From CBDAUN01 sp965200645 (GTDB lineage Bacteria; Pseudomonadota; Gammaproteobacteria; Arenicellales; JAJDZL01), in assembly GCA_965200645.1 (NCBI GenBank), contig CBDAUN010000003.1, forward strand, positions 124,001 through 188,000: 64,000 nt of DNA. The letters are read 5' to 3'. Shown here one piece after another: positions 38,037 through 46,767 of this stretch (within the stretch, counting starts at the first letter, position 1; every line of letters begins with the position of its first letter). Below the pieces are notes generated by a model. That model was not told the origin of the DNA. It searched no databases and saw only the letters and a program-made list of their open reading frames with translations. The translations under genes were made by a program, and so were the position numbers.

Positions 38037-38987
38037 ATGACCAAGGAAATTGCATATTCAAAGAATGTTGATGTCTACGATACCAGCTATAAAGAACTGT
38101 TCGAATTTGAGTGCATGGTACAGGCCCTGATTGAACTGTGTCACATTGATCAAGGCTTGACCTTTGACTTTACTTCACTGCAACAGGAAAACACCGAATT
38201 GATCACCAAAGAGGGTGGACGGCTGCATGTCGATGCCCTGTGGCGGGTACAGTGTAACGAGGGCGATGTGTTGTTATTCATTGTCACCGAGTTTCAATCG
38301 ACGGTAGAACTGATCATGGCGTTACGGATGTATGATGATGTGAACGAAGTACTGCGCTGGTGGTTGAAGCATCATAGTCGGGATCAAGACGGTAAGCGAA
38401 GGCCAGTGCCGTTAGTGTTACCGGTGGTGATCTACAGTGGCGAGGGTCGCTGGACAGCGAAACAAAGTGTGCGGGCGATGCAGGTACCAAGTGACGGACG
38501 GTTACGCAAGTTACAGCCTCAGCAACGTTATGAGCTGATTGATATGCATCGTCATCAGGTAACCGAAGATCAGATACACAATATACTCAAGTGTATGGTG
38601 TTTTTAGTACAGTCGGGTGATGCACAGGAGTACTTCAGGCGCAGACGTGTCATCAAACAGGTGGAAGCGAAGTGGCCCAAGTCGTTTCGTGATGTCTTTA
38701 TCAAATGGGCGGTGGCAACGGTACATGCACGCTACAATACGAAGATGGCAGAATTAGGTGAGCAATTAAACATATCAATTGACGAGGAGTTCGAAATGGA
38801 ACGATCAATTATGCAGCAACTGATGGACGAAGCGGCGGATCAGGCAAGGCAGGAAGAACGAGAGGGTCTGACCAGGACTGCGGTCTCTAAACTGCTCAAG
38901 TTAAACCTACCAGATTCGGATATTTGTTCGAGTTTGAACCTGACTTCTAAGGAATTTAAGCAGATCAAAAAATCGCTAGTAGCTTAA
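38037..38987 (+). CDS. Rpn/YhgA-family PD-(D/E)XK nuclease (putative transposase_31)
   Basis: 316 residues. The N-terminal part has the pattern DTSYKELFEFE...HVDALWRV...LLFIVTEFQSTVE, where the Asp (in VDALW), Glu and Gln of the TEFQS element form the PD-(D/E)XK nuclease core of the YhgA-like/Rpn recombination-promoting nuclease family. LRMYDDVNEVLRWW, VPLVLPVVIYSGEGRWTA and the C-terminal helical, Lys-rich tail fit the family. In E. coli RpnA is a DNA endonuclease that increases RecA-independent recombination. Start at the ATG at 38037, preceded by GGAGG; the frame is open upstream to 37770, but that part runs through palindromes and looks non-coding. A decayed relic of a second copy lies just upstream. 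Confidence 0.88.
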   Translation: MTKEIAYSKNVDVYDTSYKELFEFECMVQALIELCHIDQGLTFDFTSLQQENTELITKEGGRLHVDALWRVQCNEGDVLLFIVTEFQSTVELIMALRMYDDVNEVLRWWLKHHSRDQDGKRRPVPLVLPVVIYSGEGRWTAKQSVRAMQVPSDGRLRKLQPQQRYELIDMHRHQVTEDQIHNILKCMVFLVQSGDAQEYFRRRRVIKQVEAKWPKSFRDVFIKWAVATVHARYNTKMAELGEQLNISIDEEFEMERSIMQQLMDEAADQARQEEREGLTRTAVSKLLKLNLPDSDICSSLNLTSKEFKQIKKSLVA

Positions 38988-39110
38988 GCCACGTCCCAAC
39001 TTTCAAGTTCAGTATTGACTTCCGACATTTATGTTTTTAAGTTATTGATTTTAAAGACATAAAAAATATCACATTCGAAGACTCAAGACAATTCGTCCGA
39101 ACTTAAGATT

Positions 39111-39298
39111 AAGAAGGACACCAATATGTCGATCTAACTATAGGTCAGTAGTAGATCGATCAGGAAATGAACTTCGATTGAAATGAGGGTTGAACACTAA
39201 AGTAACAAGAAAAGAAGAATTTAATCAAACAGGATCTGGAGTATTGAGTTCAAAATTCATTCTACAACACCCATTACACCAGATTACGTCGAATATCC
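39111..39298 (+). repeat. imperfect direct repeat, copy 2
   Basis: Partner of 37071-37259. It runs from just after the Rpn-family gene into the last codons of the GntR gene on the other strand; the GntR stop codon (39274-39276) lies within the repeat. The two copies flank the Rpn gene and the relic, marking an old tandem duplication about 2 kb long. Confidence 0.8.
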
Positions 39299-39927
39299 AG
39301 TTGCCTTTGAGTGATATACACCTTCATTGCAAAATTGGCACGTTCTGAATCACGTTGCTGAATTGCTTCAGCAACTTCGAAGGTCATATCTTCGTGAGCC
39401 TGAGCAATGCTGTGCCAATTACCAATTTTTGAGGAAATGAAGAACCATAACCTTAGATGAAGATTGAATATTCGAGGAATTGTCTCAACAAGAAATTGAT
39501 TCTGTGAAGCTTCGGCCAAAACTCTATAAAACTCCCGATCATGGTTGACATATTCATCTATAGCGTCATCCCTGGTTGCCTTCACCAGAGCATGATGAAT
39601 ATCCATTAATCGACTGGCTTGTGCTGGTGTGGCGCGTGCCGCTGCGAGACTGCACGCAGCCCCGTCAATGAGACTTCTAAACTCATAAATTTGCTGCACA
39701 TCGGTGTAACTGATTTCAGATACGAACATGCCACGGTTTAACCGGTGAACAACTAATCCCTCAATGGCAAGTCGCTGCAGAGCTTCCCGAACTGGCGTTC
39801 TACCAATTCCCAATTCGCTTACAAGGTCTTTCTCCGCCAACACCGTTCCCGGGGATAACTCCAATTTTGTAATTCGGTCTACCAGTTCTTCGTATGCCTT
39901 TTCCGCTAACGAAACCGGAGTTTGCAT
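39274..39927 (-). CDS. GntR-family (FadR/FCD) transcription regulator
   Basis: 217 residues. N-terminal winged helix with the GntR signature (LSPGTVLAEKDLVSELGIGRTPVREALQRLAIEGLV in order), then an FCD helical domain with the metal/ligand-binding pattern (Asp...His in HDREFYRVLAEAS, His in QAHEDM). I take the ATG at 39927, ten bases after the CobW stop; a TTG at 39966 would overlap that gene. As the last gene of the methyl-transfer block it is the most likely regulator of that operon, responding to a carboxylate or related small ligand. Confidence 0.9.
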   Translation of the reverse strand: MQTPVSLAEKAYEELVDRITKLELSPGTVLAEKDLVSELGIGRTPVREALQRLAIEGLVVHRLNRGMFVSEISYTDVQQIYEFRSLIDGAACSLAAARATPAQASRLMDIHHALVKATRDDAIDEYVNHDREFYRVLAEASQNQFLVETIPRIFNLHLRLWFFISSKIGNWHSIAQAHEDMTFEVAEAIQQRDSERANFAMKVYITQRQLDIRRNLV

Positions 39928-39937
39928 CTTTGATGAA

Positions 39938-40933
39938 CTAGCCACTCTTATCGTTTTCAATTGCAATTACTTTTCCAAATCCCTTCGCGATACTTTGCGC
40001 ATCCAAGTCCCTTCCGATTACTACCATTCTGTAGTGCTTGCGGGGTTCGGCATCTCCAATCTCCAACTGTCCAGCTGCATATTGTACCTGTGCTGGATAT
40101 CCATCAATTTTCATGTGTCCCTTCATTCGAAAAAGACTGTCGGGTAGTTTGTTGCAATATGCTGTAAAGTTTTGACGACTGAATTCGGGGTTTGGATCTA
40201 CAATAAATGACATCATTCCAAGATGAGAATGATGGGTATGATCATGATGATGGTGTTGGTCATAGTTGTCGTCATGATTATGGTGGTGATGATGCTCATG
40301 GCTATGGTGTTTAAAACCATTATCAGATCGCATTGAACAGTAGTCGGTATTTAACAGCACGTTTTTCGGATCAGTATCCCCTCTGTCAGTATAGTAAAGG
40401 AGGGCATCGGGGTTGATTTCACGAACTTCTTGCGTAGCGTCATTGATCGTATCTCGTTCGGCGAGATCAATCTTGTTCATAATCAGGATGTCAGCGTTGG
40501 CTAACTGAGATTCGTAATAATCCCCGAGCATGGTTTGCAGTTTGTTGAAGTTGTTTGTATCCACGACGGTCACTAATGGCGCAATTTGAAAATTGTCAGC
40601 GACTTCAGGATCTTCGAAGTCGTCAAGCATATCATCGGGGTCTGCTACTCCTGACGCTTCAACGATAATTCGTTCTGCTCCAATATCGTTGACGAGCTCT
40701 TCGGCTGCGTTCAACAGCGAACCCTTCAATGTACAGCAAATACAACCTGAGGAAAGTTCGATTAGATCGACATTTTGGCCTTCGGTGATTGCATCACCGT
40801 CAAATCCCAACTGTCCGAATTCGTTGACAATTACAGCGGTTTTCTTGTCTGAATCCACTGTATTCAACAAGTGCCGAACGAGTGTCGTCTTGCCGGAACC
40901 TAAAAATCCAAATATTAAATGAAGTTGAGCCAT
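39938..40933 (-). CDS. CobW/COG0523 metal-handling GTPase with a histidine-rich loop
   Basis: 331-residue G3E GTPase: Walker A GFLGSGKTT at 9-17, the metal-binding CICC at 64-67, NKID for guanine specificity, and a C-terminal CobW_C domain. Between the two domains, 17 of the 29 residues from 209 to 237 are His, a metal-binding stretch. COG0523 proteins deliver metals such as zinc or cobalt to client enzymes. Here it sits in an operon whose enzymes need cobalt (corrinoid) and zinc (UroD-type methyltransferase), so either is a plausible client; which metal is not decidable. ATG at 40933; 64 bases after the corrinoid activator gene. Confidence 0.9.
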   Translation of the reverse strand: MAQLHLIFGFLGSGKTTLVRHLLNTVDSDKKTAVIVNEFGQLGFDGDAITEGQNVDLIELSSGCICCTLKGSLLNAAEELVNDIGAERIIVEASGVADPDDMLDDFEDPEVADNFQIAPLVTVVDTNNFNKLQTMLGDYYESQLANADILIMNKIDLAERDTINDATQEVREINPDALLYYTDRGDTDPKNVLLNTDYCSMRSDNGFKHHSHEHHHHHNHDDNYDQHHHHDHTHHSHLGMMSFIVDPNPEFSRQNFTAYCNKLPDSLFRMKGHMKIDGYPAQVQYAAGQLEIGDAEPRKHYRMVVIGRDLDAQSIAKGFGKVIAIENDKSG

Positions 40934-40997
40934 CTCAACTAACAATACAAGTCGAATAAATTTGCGAGTATATCTGTAATTCTATACAAATTTATCG

Positions 40998-42929
40998 CTA
41001 GTTTATCGCACGCTTAGCAGTACCTCGTCTGGGCTTAGTCCTAGTGGGGGTAGGGAATGGCTGACCGGAAAAGTTCATCGAGTCTACAAGAATGTCAGCA
41101 AAATCTTGTCTAGCTGCCAATGCAACATGCTCAATTTGCTGAGTAATTTCATAGGCAGTTTCTCGTTCGGTTTCAGATAGCAACGCCATCTGTGCTCCGA
41201 GCAATGCTGCGTTTCCAATATAGTTAAAACGTCCGTGGTCAAGGTTAGGCAGCAGGCGAATTGTCTTTGCGGAGTCAATATTGATGTAATTTCCAAATCC
41301 ACCACAAAGCATCAATTCGTTTATTTCTTCATCACTGATTTCCATCACAGTTTGCAGCATTCTAATGCCTGAGTAAATGGCACTTTTTGCCAGTTGCAAT
41401 TGACGGATATCACCTTGGGTGATGCTAATGTTTTGATTGCGTCCCGTACTATCCGCCCAAACCAACACAAATTCAGCCGCACCTGTGGTTTTAGATTTTG
41501 TTAATCGCTCCTTAATTTTTTCCGGCAATTGCTCCAGTTCTCGCTTTCGTAGCATGCCGTTGCTGTCCATAACACCTGAATCAATCATCTTGGCAGCAGC
41601 ATCAATCAATCCAGACCCGCATATTCCAACTGCTGGCGCGTCACCGATCACTGCGCAAGAAATATCTTCATTCGCTTCTACTTGTTCTATTGCGCCTATC
41701 GCTCCTCTCATGCCGTCTCTGATTTGAGCCCCTTCAAGTGCTGGACCGGCAGGAGCCGAACAAGCCAGCAATCGATCTTTCGACCCCATAACGACCTCAC
41801 CATTTGTCCCAATGTCTACTAGTGCTCTTATTTCATCACTCTCATGCAGTCGAGTAGACAATATGCAACCCACAGTATCTGCTCCTACAAATCCAGCGAT
41901 TATCGGCATCATACATATCTGTGCGTTGGGTGTTGACTTTAGGGGAAGTTCAAATGCTGGAATGACTAAACTCCCACGAACTACCGGGGCGTAGGGCGCC
42001 AGTCCGACATAGGAAACATCGATACCCAAAAATATATGGTGCATGCCGGTGTTTCCAACGATCACAATCTTATAGATGTGGTCTGCCGAAACTTTGGCCT
42101 CTTCACATGTTTGTCGAATGTAATTGTTGACTTGGTTAATAATCTTTGCACGTAAGGTAGTTAACTTTCGATCATCGAATGAAGCGTAGGCAATGCGTGA
42201 TATAAGGTCTCCGCCATATTGTGCCTGCTCGTTCACACCACCCGCTGAAGCAAGCTGCTCTCCTGTAGTCAGGTCTAACAGCGTAACCAATACGCTGGTA
42301 GTTCCGATGTCTATAGCCATTCCGTAAACTTGGTCCGTGGTGTCTCCAGCCTCAATGTCAACGACTTTATCGTTAAAGGTAGTAACGGTGAGAATGCCGC
42401 TTTGCTTTCGAAGTAGCTGAGGAGTTTTTCGCATGATATGTACTGGGACTTCAGTACTAGACAAATCAGGAACTACGGACAGTACTTCTTCTATGTCGGA
42501 AGTCTGATGATGTTCTTCGACGGGTGCCTTTGCGATGACAACATACTTTCGAACTCCGCTATCAAGATGCATGCCTCGTTGATGCAGTTGAGAATCGGTA
42601 TTTTCAAGAATTTGGTGGCCTGCTTCTTCTTTGGGTGGTACAGCCATAATGGTTGTATCGCCGAGCATGCGGGTTTGGCAAGCGAGACGAAATCCTTCGT
42701 GAACTTCGTCGTGACCAAGTTGCACAGAATCCTGAATGGTAGGTGGTGGTGTGTCGCCCTTAAGGATCTTTACGCGACAACTGCGACATCGACCTCGAGA
42801 GCCACAGGTGGCGTGAATCTCAACTCCGGCTGCACGTGCGGCATCCAGAATTGTAGAATCTCTTGCGACTTGGACTGTTCGCTGGGAACCTTTCTTTGTA
42901 ACGAATGTCGTTACAAATTCGGTTGACAT
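40998..42929 (-). CDS. RACE protein: ferredoxin-domain reductive activator of a corrinoid methyltransferase
   Basis: 643 residues. The N-terminal plant-type [2Fe-2S] ferredoxin domain has cysteines 42, 48, 51 (CGSRGRCRSC) and 84. The remainder is the ASKHA-type ATPase domain of RACE/RamA-like proteins (MAIDIGTTSVLVTLLDL, GNTGMHHIFLG, DIGTNGEVV, CGSGLIDAAA, LCGGFGNYI). These proteins use ATP to reduce accidentally oxidised Co(II) corrinoid back to the active Co(I) state. The ATG at 42929 lies one base after the corrinoid protein stop. This is strong evidence that the operon runs a true Co(I)/methyl-Co(III) cycle. A basic tail (RTKPRRGTAKR) ends the chain. Confidence 0.93.
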   Translation of the reverse strand: MSTEFVTTFVTKKGSQRTVQVARDSTILDAARAAGVEIHATCGSRGRCRSCRVKILKGDTPPPTIQDSVQLGHDEVHEGFRLACQTRMLGDTTIMAVPPKEEAGHQILENTDSQLHQRGMHLDSGVRKYVVIAKAPVEEHHQTSDIEEVLSVVPDLSSTEVPVHIMRKTPQLLRKQSGILTVTTFNDKVVDIEAGDTTDQVYGMAIDIGTTSVLVTLLDLTTGEQLASAGGVNEQAQYGGDLISRIAYASFDDRKLTTLRAKIINQVNNYIRQTCEEAKVSADHIYKIVIVGNTGMHHIFLGIDVSYVGLAPYAPVVRGSLVIPAFELPLKSTPNAQICMMPIIAGFVGADTVGCILSTRLHESDEIRALVDIGTNGEVVMGSKDRLLACSAPAGPALEGAQIRDGMRGAIGAIEQVEANEDISCAVIGDAPAVGICGSGLIDAAAKMIDSGVMDSNGMLRKRELEQLPEKIKERLTKSKTTGAAEFVLVWADSTGRNQNISITQGDIRQLQLAKSAIYSGIRMLQTVMEISDEEINELMLCGGFGNYINIDSAKTIRLLPNLDHGRFNYIGNAALLGAQMALLSETERETAYEITQQIEHVALAARQDFADILVDSMNFSGQPFPTPTRTKPRRGTAKRAIN

Positions 42930-42930
42930 T

Positions 42931-43641
42931 CTATGCCGCCCACGCTGCTCGCGGTTCTTTAACGAGTTTTAGTGCCAATCGGACTGCTTCAACCGCGTCT
43001 TTGCCCCAACCGTCAGCACCGCACTCTTCAGCCCAGGCTGGTGTAGTGGGTGCACCACCGATAAGTATCTTTACCTTATCACGATGTCCAGCGTTCTTAA
43101 ACTCGTCGATGGTTACCTTTTGATAGTAGACTGTCGTGGAAAGTAATGCAGAAAACCCCACCAAGTCAGCATTTTCCTGTAAGGCTGTTTCAATAAATTT
43201 GTCTGGGTGAACATCAGTCCCCAGGTTGATTACATTAAAGCCTGCGTTTTCCAGCATGATAGTAACGATGGATTGCCCGATGTCGTGCATGTCTCCCAGA
43301 ACGGTTCCGATGACGAATGTACCAATTGGCTTCTCCGCTTGTGCTGCAAGTAACGGTCGAATCAAAGCAAGACCAGCTTTCATGGCACGTGCTGTAATCA
43401 ACATTTCTGGGATAAAAATTATCATTGCACTAAAGCGGTCTGCCTGTAAATTGAATCCAGGGAACAGCCCATCGTCGAGAATCACTCGAGGATTAATGTT
43501 TTGCTCAATCGCTTCCTTGACCCGTTCATCTGTGTAGATGTGATCACCATTTTCAACGGCATCCCACAAAGTTTCCCACTCCCAGCCTTCGGGAGCGCGC
43601 GAGTCCCAACCTTCTGGGATTATGAGAACTGGTTCTTCCAT
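42931..43641 (-). CDS. methyltransferase corrinoid protein
   Basis: 236 residues. A helical cap domain (about 20-100; WDAVENGDHIYTDERVKEAIEQN) precedes the B12-binding Rossmann domain with DMHDIG at 117-122 (Asp-x-His-x-x-Gly, His119 as lower Co ligand), VGFSALLSTT and LIGGAPTTP. It shuttles a methyl group from the substrate methyltransferase to the folate methyltransferase. The start is the ATG at 43641, 23 bases after the UroD-type methyltransferase; the frame is open further upstream but that sequence overlaps the neighbour and is not homologous. About 20-25 additional residues at the N-terminus compared with MtaC-like proteins. Confidence 0.93.
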   Translation of the reverse strand: MEEPVLIIPEGWDSRAPEGWEWETLWDAVENGDHIYTDERVKEAIEQNINPRVILDDGLFPGFNLQADRFSAMIIFIPEMLITARAMKAGLALIRPLLAAQAEKPIGTFVIGTVLGDMHDIGQSIVTIMLENAGFNVINLGTDVHPDKFIETALQENADLVGFSALLSTTVYYQKVTIDEFKNAGHRDKVKILIGGAPTTPAWAEECGADGWGKDAVEAVRLALKLVKEPRAAWAA

Positions 43642-43664
43642 ATTTTCTTCTAGTGCCTGAGTTG

Positions 43665-44834
43665 TTAATTCAATGGATAGCGGCCATACGTACCGAAATC
43701 TCGCTGAGCCTCCAGCATTGTATAAATGTTCTGAATCGGTACGTCGGCAAGTATGTAATGCGACGGAGAAAAAACGTAACCACCACCTGTGCCTAGATTT
43801 TTTATGGTTTCGCAAACACCGTTTCGAATATCTTCAACTTGGCCTCGAGGCAGCAAATTCTGCACGTCGAATCCACCAATAAAGGCAATGTCATCACCAT
43901 ACTTAGCCTTAATTTCTTTTTGATTTTTATTGCCTCCAGTTGGTTGCATTAGCCCCGAAAGGTCTACGCCGAGTTCAACGAGATCTGGAATAATGGGTGA
44001 ATAGTCGCCACAGGAATGCAACTTGATGAAACAATCCTTGTTTGCTTTACGGAACTCCTTAAACATATAGTCAAATCTTGGCTTGGCGAGTTTCCGCCAG
44101 TAATCGGGTGAAATCATCATTGACTGCTGCGCCCCAACATCATCACCAACTCGAATCATATCGATACCCATGTTGATGACGTTCTTTCCCAACTCCGTAT
44201 AGTATTCCGTTAATCCGTCCAAAACACCATCAATCAAATCTGGTTGATCAAAAAGAAGGAGAAAAAAGTTTTGAGTCCCCACAATGTGAGCGTAAGCAGC
44301 TTCAATCAGTGTGGAGGAAAGATCGACTATGATGAAGTAGTCATCTTGATACTGTTCGAGGAGTGTTCTTATCGGAGCGATCAACTGATCATCAGCAGGA
44401 TCTGGCCAAGTGTAATTTTTCAGCTCTTCCATATTGGTGATCGGATGAAAATTCGGGAAGTTTTCCGGCACAACTTTGGCAGGACCCCAAAAATCCTGAG
44501 TCTTCTTGAAAACTTCGTGTTCGTCTTCAGTTCGTCCCTTTAGTCCACTTTTGCCGTAACCAACATTAAAATGGTTATGCCATGTTTCACCAATCGCGAT
44601 GGGGCGATGTGAAAATTCTGCATTGATGCCAATCTGGTAGATGATGGCATCATTTCCAAGTCGCAATTCCAGTTCCGGATTGTGTTTCAGGCCTGTTCCG
44701 GTCTTTTCAATACCGTAGATACGAGCAATTTTTTCCTTTGCCTCGCTTTTCATGCGATACAGAAGAGGTACTTTATCTACCTTTTCGTGTCGCATTGCTC
44801 GGGCAAATCGTTCGCGAGGCAATAGTTCTTTCAC
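43665..44834 (-). CDS. UroD-superfamily (MtaA/CmuA-like) corrinoid methyltransferase
   Basis: 389 residues. Uroporphyrinogen-decarboxylase fold: N-terminal RERFARAMRHEKVDKVPL, central GIDMIRVGDDVGAQQSMMISPDYW and zinc-ligand motif HSCGDYS (His273, Cys275) with a further conserved segment GGYVFSPSHYI. Members move methyl groups from methoxy-aromatics, halomethanes or methylated amines/thiols onto a corrinoid, or from methyl-corrinoid to coenzyme M. With no CoM system here, a role as the substrate-specific methyltransferase is likelier. The start is GTG at 44834, supported by an excellent AAGGAGG six bases upstream. In CmuA this domain is fused to the corrinoid domain; here the two are separate genes 23 bases apart. 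Confidence 0.9.
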   Translation of the reverse strand: MKELLPRERFARAMRHEKVDKVPLLYRMKSEAKEKIARIYGIEKTGTGLKHNPELELRLGNDAIIYQIGINAEFSHRPIAIGETWHNHFNVGYGKSGLKGRTEDEHEVFKKTQDFWGPAKVVPENFPNFHPITNMEELKNYTWPDPADDQLIAPIRTLLEQYQDDYFIIVDLSSTLIEAAYAHIVGTQNFFLLLFDQPDLIDGVLDGLTEYYTELGKNVINMGIDMIRVGDDVGAQQSMMISPDYWRKLAKPRFDYMFKEFRKANKDCFIKLHSCGDYSPIIPDLVELGVDLSGLMQPTGGNKNQKEIKAKYGDDIAFIGGFDVQNLLPRGQVEDIRNGVCETIKNLGTGGGYVFSPSHYILADVPIQNIYTMLEAQRDFGTYGRYPLN

Positions 44835-44899
44835 TAGTGGATTCCTCCTTACAACTAATGCAAAATATATTTAGTATATATAAAAATTAGTTAAATTAG

Positions 44900-45904
44900 T
44901 CAAGTTGACCGAGCAGGACGGGTCGGTCGATTTAGCGAACGAATGTACTTTAAGTACTTCACTGAGTACTCATCCACTGCCGTTAAAGCATTGGCTGCAA
45001 AGCGAAAGTCGTCAAATGGTTTAACCGGATTCATGATGGGGTCAATCATCAATGAATCGCAACCTGCAAGAATTGACAGGCACACAAAGGCGTGATTTAG
45101 GATCTTGCGCTGTGGCAGTCCAAACGACACGTTGCTGTGCCCACCAAAGATATGAATACTTGGGTATCGCTTACGCAATTCACGCACGGCATCAAGGTAG
45201 TGATTGCCAAAATCAGGTCCCGCGCCAATCGGAAATACCAATGCATCAAGAAAGCAGTCCTCCATCTTGATGCCGCCATCCAGCATCATAGTGACGCACT
45301 GCTCCAAATGATCAATTCGCTCATCTGCGTTTTTAGGCATTCCTCTATTGCCGCTGGCGTTGGCAAATAAAATGGCATTTTGGTCCTTTGCCATCTCAAC
45401 CAAAACCTGACGGCCATCTTCTAGATTAAATGAGTTGATTGCGGGTCGACTAATTGATCCGTTATGCACTTCCAGTCCGGCATAAATGGTGTTGGAGTCC
45501 GAAGAGTCGATGGATACGATGCTTGACGTGATGGCTTGCGCCGTCTGAACCAGCCAGCGCATCCACTCGTAGCGTTCTTCAGGATAGACCGACATTTCGT
45601 CCACGCAAAGATCGATAATGTGAGCGCCATTTTGTTCCTGTGACTTAATCGCCCAGGAAATATAGTCCATGTTCTTTTGTCGACAAGCCTCAGCAATGTG
45701 CGGGATTGCAAAAATTGACTGTTCCTTGGGATCTTCTGGCATTGAGTCCGTAACATCAAGACGACCTGGATTGCCGTCAAGGTTAGTGTAATTTACGTAC
45801 CATCGATCACATTCCTGGTTGACCCTAGGGTTAGTGGCCTTTATCTTACGTGTTGCGTTGAAATTTTCGCCAATGATGACGAGTCCGTCGTTTTTTGCTT
45901 GCAT
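44900..45904 (-). CDS. pterin-binding methyl-corrinoid:tetrahydrofolate methyltransferase (CmuB/MeTr-like)
   Basis: 334-residue TIM barrel of the dihydropteroate-synthase/MeTr superfamily. Landmarks are IIGENFNATRKIK at the N-terminus, GAHIIDLCVDEM, SIDSSDSNTIYAGLEVH, NSFNLEDGR and ILFANASGNRGMP, which follow the pattern of methyltransferases that transfer methyl between corrinoid and H4folate. There are no para-aminobenzoate or pterin-pyrophosphate features to make it DHPS. It would accept the methyl group from the corrinoid protein and yield 5-methyl-H4folate. ATG at 45904, 43 bases after the MetH-activation-like gene. Confidence 0.88.
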   Translation of the reverse strand: MQAKNDGLVIIGENFNATRKIKATNPRVNQECDRWYVNYTNLDGNPGRLDVTDSMPEDPKEQSIFAIPHIAEACRQKNMDYISWAIKSQEQNGAHIIDLCVDEMSVYPEERYEWMRWLVQTAQAITSSIVSIDSSDSNTIYAGLEVHNGSISRPAINSFNLEDGRQVLVEMAKDQNAILFANASGNRGMPKNADERIDHLEQCVTMMLDGGIKMEDCFLDALVFPIGAGPDFGNHYLDAVRELRKRYPSIHIFGGHSNVSFGLPQRKILNHAFVCLSILAGCDSLMIDPIMNPVKPFDDFRFAANALTAVDEYSVKYLKYIRSLNRPTRPARST

Positions 45905-45947
45905 AACTTTTAGTTCTTGAATTTTCCCTTTTTAAATCGAATTAATT

Positions 45948-46604
45948 CTACTTTTGGATCAGACCATACATACCGGATCGAGACATTTTAGGTAGCATCG
46001 CTGAGCTCTCCAATAGTTTGATTGGAATCTGAGAACTGCCAAATACTGAAAAAAGATTTCGCTGGTCGGTGAGTTCCCACATTACGGGTTCGCCATTAAT
46101 CGGATAGGAGTAGCCAGGTCCAAGTCGGCGCGTTATTCTCAAATTTTGCTGTGCTGCCCATTCTCGAGTGGCTAGAACAAATTGCTTGGTAGCGTTTTCC
46201 ACACCAAGCCACGCAGCGGATTCTAAAAACATCGCTTCCACTAGATTGTCTTCATCCATAAGTTGAATAGTTTTTCGGTCTACTTCATCGCCCATGGTCA
46301 ATGCGAAGACGATTACTTCAAATGCACGATCCAAGTACTGACAAAATACGCGACTACACAGGCGAACATCCTCTTCCAAAAGCAACTCGTCTTCAATCAA
46401 AGATTTGATACCGACAACTCGATAACTGATTGTGGGTGCGGCAACTTCAGTTAACATTTGTGCCGCAGAACTTGCCATATCCCGAATTTTCGGACGGACT
46501 TTAGTTAAGTCTTTATAACCATGCATTCGTAGAACAGCATCCACTTTGGGATGCGGTTTAGTCAACTCCACAGTTTCAGTCGTGTCGCGCTGCAATGTGT
46601 TCAT
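45948..46604 (-). CDS. MetH activation-domain-like protein
   Basis: 218 residues resembling the C-terminal reactivation domain of cobalamin-dependent methionine synthase: RITRRLGPGYSYPINGEPVMWEL, then an LFSVFGSSQIPIKL segment and the closing MLPKMSRSGMYGL, which correspond to the AdoMet-binding RxxxGY and late conserved regions of that domain. Free-standing versions accompany corrinoid methyltransferase operons. The role could be AdoMet-dependent reactivation of the corrinoid, in parallel with the ATP-dependent RACE protein; this would be two repair routes in one operon. It is separated by 163 bases from the aquaporin gene, the largest gap in the block. ATG at 46604. Confidence 0.82.
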   Translation of the reverse strand: MNTLQRDTTETVELTKPHPKVDAVLRMHGYKDLTKVRPKIRDMASSAAQMLTEVAAPTISYRVVGIKSLIEDELLLEEDVRLCSRVFCQYLDRAFEVIVFALTMGDEVDRKTIQLMDEDNLVEAMFLESAAWLGVENATKQFVLATREWAAQQNLRITRRLGPGYSYPINGEPVMWELTDQRNLFSVFGSSQIPIKLLESSAMLPKMSRSGMYGLIQK

Positions 46605-46767
46605 CTGAACTTCAATAATTGCATATTTGAAATATATTATCTGAAAAAATTCAGTAAATTGAGCAACTTATTCAAAGTAATGTGGATGATTTTATTAAAA
46701 AAATCATAAATATACTTCAATCAGATACTGATTTTCCAGACGCTAAACCGATCTACTGTGTTGATTT

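Noticed and set aside
37071..39298. A classical insertion sequence with terminal inverted repeats
   Set aside because: The flanking repeats are direct, imperfect and include gene remnants; no target-site duplication or DDE transposase was seen.
43642..43815. 58-residue extension of the corrinoid protein
   Set aside because: It would overlap the UroD-type gene and looks non-homologous; the ATG at 43641 fits the family.
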